Origin: Pseudomonadota bacterium
GTDB lineage: Bacteria > Pseudomonadota > Gammaproteobacteria > Enterobacterales > Enterobacteriaceae
Assembly: GCA_023454395.1 (NCBI GenBank)
Contig: JAEYFY010000090.1
Location: 1-7,766, forward strand
Direction: 5' to 3'
DNA: 7,766 nucleotides
Shown here: piece after piece, positions 5,267 through 7,766 of the stretch
How the letters are laid out: each line of letters opens with the position of its first letter
How positions within the stretch are numbered: position 1 is the stretch's first letter
Notes under the pieces: generated by a model
Seen by the model: the letters and a program-made list of their open reading frames with translations, nothing else
What the model was told of the DNA's origin: nothing
Database searches by the model: none
Made by a program: the position numbers and the translations under genes

Positions 5267-6181
5267 ATGAATATTGAACTTAGACATTTGCGTTACTTTA
5301 TTGCTGTTGCAGAAGAACTCCACTTTGGTAAAGCAGCTGAAAGATTGAATATTTCTCAACCTCCTTTAAGCCAACAAATACAAACACTTGAAAGCGAAAT
5401 AGGCGCCAGACTTTTAGAGAGAACAAACCGTTCAGTTTCGTTGACATCCGCAGGACAAATGTTTTTAAAAGAGTCGTATCAAATTATGGCGCAGGTCAAC
5501 GCAGCCGCGACGCGCGCCGCTAGAATGGAAAAAGGTGAATTAGGTGAAATTTCAATTGGTTTTACCTCAACTACACCTTTTATGCATTTAGTCACCTTGA
5601 GTTTGCGGCAGTTTAGAGAAAACTACCCAGAAGTCGGTATTCATATGCATCAAATGAATACCAAACAACAAATATCCCCGTTACTGACGGGGCGTATTGA
5701 TCTGGGGATCATGCGAAACACGACATTACCTGAAAATTTGCACCACCAGCTATTATTTCGTGAGCCTTTTATTTTAGCGGTTTATGAAGGGCATCCACTG
5801 CTTGCTTACAAAGAAACAGGGGTCAATATTCAAGATATAGGGCAATATCCTTTTGTTTTCTTTGAAAGAGATGTTGGTACAGCACTTTATGATGAAATTA
5901 TTCAACTGCTTAGTTTGTCAGGGATCACGCCAACTATCGCACAAGAAGCAGGTGAAGCGATGACGATTTTAGGGCTAGTTGCAGCAGGGCTTGGTATTTC
6001 TATTGTGACAAAATCATTTACGCGAATGAAAGTCGATGGCGTGCACTATCTACACTTTGCAAATACTCAGGCGTTCTCTGAAGTTTGGTTAGTTTCACAT
6101 AATAAACGCGCTATTCCTGCGGCGGCGAATCGATTAACGCAATTGTTATTGAAAAATATCTTAGATCACCAAAAATCTTGA
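5267..6181 (+). CDS. ynfL: LysR-type transcriptional regulator YnfL
   Basis: This is a 304-residue LysR-type regulator (E. coli YnfL is about 297) that would bind DNA as a tetramer and respond to an unknown small molecule. The winged helix-turn-helix is at about 1-60: MNIELRHLRYFIAVAEELHF, then GKAAERLNISQPPLSQQIQ and a wing with ARLLERTNRSVSLTSAG. A linker helix follows at about 62-90, then a periplasmic-binding-protein-like effector domain from about 92 to the end, containing IGFTSTTPF, RIDLGIMRN and GEAMTILGLVAAGLGISIV. Strong identity to E. coli YnfL, as remembered, and the divergent ynfM partner identify it. The ribosome binding site is weak (GTGAG/GAGAG at about 5256-5262). As usual for the family it probably represses itself and controls ynfM. 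The effector is unknown. The gene is intact. Confidence 0.92.
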   Translation: MNIELRHLRYFIAVAEELHFGKAAERLNISQPPLSQQIQTLESEIGARLLERTNRSVSLTSAGQMFLKESYQIMAQVNAAATRAARMEKGELGEISIGFTSTTPFMHLVTLSLRQFRENYPEVGIHMHQMNTKQQISPLLTGRIDLGIMRNTTLPENLHHQLLFREPFILAVYEGHPLLAYKETGVNIQDIGQYPFVFFERDVGTALYDEIIQLLSLSGITPTIAQEAGEAMTILGLVAAGLGISIVTKSFTRMKVDGVHYLHFANTQAFSEVWLVSHNKRAIPAAANRLTQLLLKNILDHQKS

Positions 6182-6184
6182 TTT

Positions 6185-6206
6185 ATATGTGTTTTTGATC
6201 ACGCTT
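6185..6206. promoter_or_regulatory. Candidate CRP site upstream of mlc
   Basis: TGTGT-N6-TCACG (6188-6203) matches 8 of 10 key positions of the CRP consensus TGTGA-N6-TCACA. Its centre, 6195.5, is about 61 bp upstream of the predicted mlc start site (near 6256-6257), the classic class I spacing. E. coli mlc is known to be under cAMP-CRP influence, which supports the call. It lies just after the ynfL stop codon. Confidence 0.5.
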
Positions 6207-6218
6207 TTTATGTAAGTA

Positions 6219-6249
6219 TTGTACAATTATCACAAATTGACGACATAAT
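6219..6249 (+). promoter_or_regulatory. Candidate mlc promoter
   Basis: CATAAT (6244-6249, 5 of 6) is a good -10. TTGTAC (6219-6224, 4 of 6) lies 19 bp upstream, a long spacer that would fit a promoter needing an activator. The predicted start near 6256 is at the edge of the Mlc-like operator. An alternative -35, TTGACG at 6237-6242, has no good -10 at the right distance. Confidence 0.4.
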
Positions 6250-6257
6250 CGGTAATG

Positions 6258-6282
6258 AATTATTTGGAGCCTCGAATTAATT
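6258..6282. promoter_or_regulatory. Candidate Mlc operator (autoregulation)
   Basis: Two 12-bp arms, AATTATTTGGAG (6258-6269) and CTCGAATTAATT (6271-6282), are inverted repeats at 10 of 12 positions around C6270. The core TTGG-N5-CGAA differs by one base from the TTCG-N5-CGAA arrangement, with AT-rich flanks, that I associate with Mlc/NagC sites. It sits at the predicted transcription start of mlc, and E. coli Mlc represses its own gene. Confidence 0.6.
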
Positions 6283-6309
6283 ATGGCTCTTTAATTAAGG
6301 ATGCATTCA

Positions 6310-7521
6310 ATGGGGAACCAACCTAGTCACATCGATCACGTAAAACAATTTAATCTTGGCACAGTCTTTCGCTTGATTGATGAACATGGTCCCATTTCTC
6401 GTATTTCATTGTCGAAAAAGGCAGAGCTTGCACCAGCAAGTATTACAAAGATCACGCGAGAATTAGTTGAAGCACATCTTATTCATGAAACGGAATTCCC
6501 TGATGTGGGATTTCGCGGCAGGCCTGCTGTCGGATTAAAATTAGAAAGCCAAGGCTGGCAATTTCTCTGTATCCGCGTCAATAAAGGCAGTTTACTTTTT
6601 AGTTTAAGAGAATTAGATAGCAAACTGGTTACTGAAGATACATTCGATTTCCCTAAAGAATACAGCGCTGATTTTCTTAATTACTTTTTAATTGCAATTG
6701 ATAAATTCTTCGAACGTTATCAATCCCATGTTGAAAGATTGACGGCAATTAGCATTACAATGAATGCCATTGTTGATCCCATTAGTGGCGTTATTTATAG
6801 CTCGCCTTATTATGATATTAAAGACATCCCACTTGCCGATAAAATCCATGAAAAAACAGGTGTTTCTGTATTTTTACAGCATAGCGTAACTGCATGGACA
6901 ATGGCGGAATCTTTATATGGTGCGGCAAAAAACAATTCAGACGTTCTGCAAATTGTTATCGATGATATTGTTGGTGCTGGCGTGATAAACAATGGAAAAA
7001 CATTGCATTCTAACAGCCATAGTGCCATCGAAATTGGACATACTAAAGTTATCGATTCTCAAAATAGCTGTTATTGCGGGGCAAAAGGGTGTTTAGAAAC
7101 AGAAATTGCTATTCCTCAATTAATTAAGAAAGCCCAATTATTAGCTCAAGAAGATCCCACTTCGTTGCTAAACAAATATCCTATAACCGTTGAGACATTG
7201 TGTGATGCGATATTAGTTGGCGATAAACCTGCGCTTGAAATTGTAAATTTAGTCGCTCAGCGATTAGGTTTTATTTTGGCTGTGATGATCAATATCTTTA
7301 ATCCACAAAAAATATTAATTGGTTCACCGTTGTGTCGTGCTAAATCAGTGCTTTTTCCTTTGATGTTGGATCATATCCAAGATCACGTCATGCCTCGTTA
7401 TGCAAAGTCACTCATTATTGAAGAAACAGAATTAAGAAATAAAGGCACATTGCCAGCCGCATCTTTAGTGAAAGAAGCGCTGTATAACGGTTCTTTGTTA
7501 ATTGAATTAATGCAAGGCTAA
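6310..7521 (+). CDS. mlc: Mlc, ROK-family sugar-responsive repressor
   Basis: Mlc represses glucose and mannose PTS genes (ptsG, ptsHI, manXYZ), malT and itself in E. coli; it is inactivated when dephosphorylated EIICB-Glc captures it at the membrane. The protein is 403 residues from 6310, or 406 from an ATG at 6301; E. coli Mlc has 406. AAGGA (6297-6301) is 8 nt before the ATG at 6310 but touches the one at 6301, so the later start is preferred. Numbered from 6301, the helix-turn-helix is about 20-60 (SKKAELAPASITKITREL), and the zinc site H247, C257, C259, C264 is intact in EIGHT and CYCGAKGCLE. The C-terminal helix EALYNGSLLIELMQG is conserved. The ROK motif usually reading PG-x-x-D is NAIVD at 155-159, a noticeable change. 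The gene follows ynfL and precedes bioD2, as in E. coli. Confidence 0.95.
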   Translation: MGNQPSHIDHVKQFNLGTVFRLIDEHGPISRISLSKKAELAPASITKITRELVEAHLIHETEFPDVGFRGRPAVGLKLESQGWQFLCIRVNKGSLLFSLRELDSKLVTEDTFDFPKEYSADFLNYFLIAIDKFFERYQSHVERLTAISITMNAIVDPISGVIYSSPYYDIKDIPLADKIHEKTGVSVFLQHSVTAWTMAESLYGAAKNNSDVLQIVIDDIVGAGVINNGKTLHSNSHSAIEIGHTKVIDSQNSCYCGAKGCLETEIAIPQLIKKAQLLAQEDPTSLLNKYPITVETLCDAILVGDKPALEIVNLVAQRLGFILAVMINIFNPQKILIGSPLCRAKSVLFPLMLDHIQDHVMPRYAKSLIIEETELRNKGTLPAASLVKEALYNGSLLIELMQG

Positions 7522-7541
7522 ATTAAGCTAAATAAAACGTA

Positions 7542-7556
7542 ACAAAACTGTTTTGT
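7542..7556. repeat. AT-rich palindrome after mlc
   Basis: ACAAAA (7542-7547) and TTTTGT (7551-7556) form a perfect 6-bp stem with a 3-nt loop, 20 bp after the mlc stop codon. It could be a weak terminator, with the T's lying in the stem itself, but it lacks GC pairs and a separate T-tract. No stronger terminator for mlc is visible before bioD2. Confidence 0.3.
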
Positions 7557-7612
7557 ATGCGTAAATGCGCCAATTGATCATTAACGAATTCTCTATTTTT
7601 GAGCAATTAACT

Positions 7613-7632
7613 AAAAAATTGAGCTACCTCAA
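7613..7632 (-). terminator. Terminator-like hairpin, minus strand
   Basis: Read on the minus strand, TTGAG-GTAG-CTCAA (complement of 7619-7632) is followed directly by TTTTTT (complement of 7613-7618), the form of a small intrinsic terminator. No minus-strand gene is seen nearby in the window, so it would end a transcript entering from the right or an antisense RNA in the bioD2 leader. The stem has only 5 bp. Confidence 0.35.
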
Positions 7633-7717
7633 GCCACCAGAAACAGTGTTACCCTAAACTCTAATCTCTGTCATTTTTTATGAACCTGATTTATCTGTCA
7701 TAACGGAAGTAAATTAT

Positions 7718-7766
7718 ATGTTAACACGCTTTTTTGTTACGGGGACAGATACCAACGTGGGTAAAA
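7718..7766 (+). CDS. bioD2: Dethiobiotin synthetase (BioD2/YnfK), N-terminal fragment
   Basis: The 16 complete codons give MLTRFFVTGTDTNVGK, with the P-loop (Walker A) GTDTNVGK typical of dethiobiotin synthetases. These enzymes form the ureido ring of dethiobiotin from 7,8-diaminopelargonic acid, CO2 and ATP. The sequence closely matches the remembered start of E. coli YnfK (BioD2), a second copy outside the bio operon and next to mlc, so position supports that paralogue rather than bioD of the operon. GGAAG (7705-7709) lies 8 nt before the ATG. The rest is beyond the right edge. The 196-bp gap after mlc contains no recognisable BirA operator, although the bio operon itself is normally BirA-controlled. 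Confidence 0.88.
   Translation, partial: MLTRFFVTGTDTNVGK

Noticed and set aside
6301..6309. Start of mlc at the ATG at 6301
   Set aside because: The AAGGA motif touches this ATG, leaving no spacing; the ATG at 6310 has ideal spacing. The choice changes only three residues.
7522..7717. BirA operator upstream of bioD2
   Set aside because: I searched for the TTGTAAACC-spacer-GGTTTACAA pattern and found no comparable dyad.

Overview
The window looks like chromosome of an AT-rich member of the Enterobacterales, most likely Proteus or a close relative in the Morganellaceae. This rests on strong protein resemblance to Escherichia coli FumC, Tus, YnfM, YnfL and Mlc, on the conserved order of those genes, and on the low-GC sequence; it is not a database identification. 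The Tus gene and a clear Ter site place the segment in or near the replication terminus.

Left to right: the first codons of a ydgA-like gene (minus strand) at the edge; a 579-bp AT-rich intergenic region with several inverted repeats and no convincing gene; fumC (621-2018, plus) with a strong terminator; a 119-aa acidic protein resembling Imm10 immunity proteins (2094-2453, plus); tus (2461-3390, minus) with a Ter site just upstream; a strong LexA-type SOS box (3500-3519); a 51-aa small secreted protein (3589-3744, minus) with its own ribosome binding site and a plausible promoter; ynfM, an MFS transporter (3855-5141, minus); divergently, ynfL, a LysR-type regulator (5267-6181, plus); mlc, the glucose-responsive ROK repressor (6310-7521, plus), with candidate CRP and Mlc operator sites; and the first codons of a second dethiobiotin synthetase gene, bioD2/ynfK (from 7718, plus), cut by the right edge.

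Most of the genes are core functions: fumarase for the TCA cycle, replication fork arrest, sugar regulation and biotin synthesis. In E. coli, as remembered, the blocks ydgA-manA-fumA-fumC-tus-rstBA and asr-ynfM-ynfL-mlc-ynfK lie roughly 20 kb apart. Here they are fused into one compact stretch without manA, fumA, rstAB or the pnt/ydg genes between them.

The unusual part is 3390-3860, between tus and ynfM. It contains the Ter site, a symmetric SOS box set inside two copies of a 12-bp palindrome, the small secreted protein, and an opposing plus-strand reading frame with one membrane segment. This could be an SOS-linked locus beside the fork-arrest gene, but which transcript the SOS box controls cannot be decided from sequence alone. 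The Imm10-like gene without an adjacent toxin is the other accessory item. There are no tRNA or rRNA genes, insertion sequences or CRISPR arrays.
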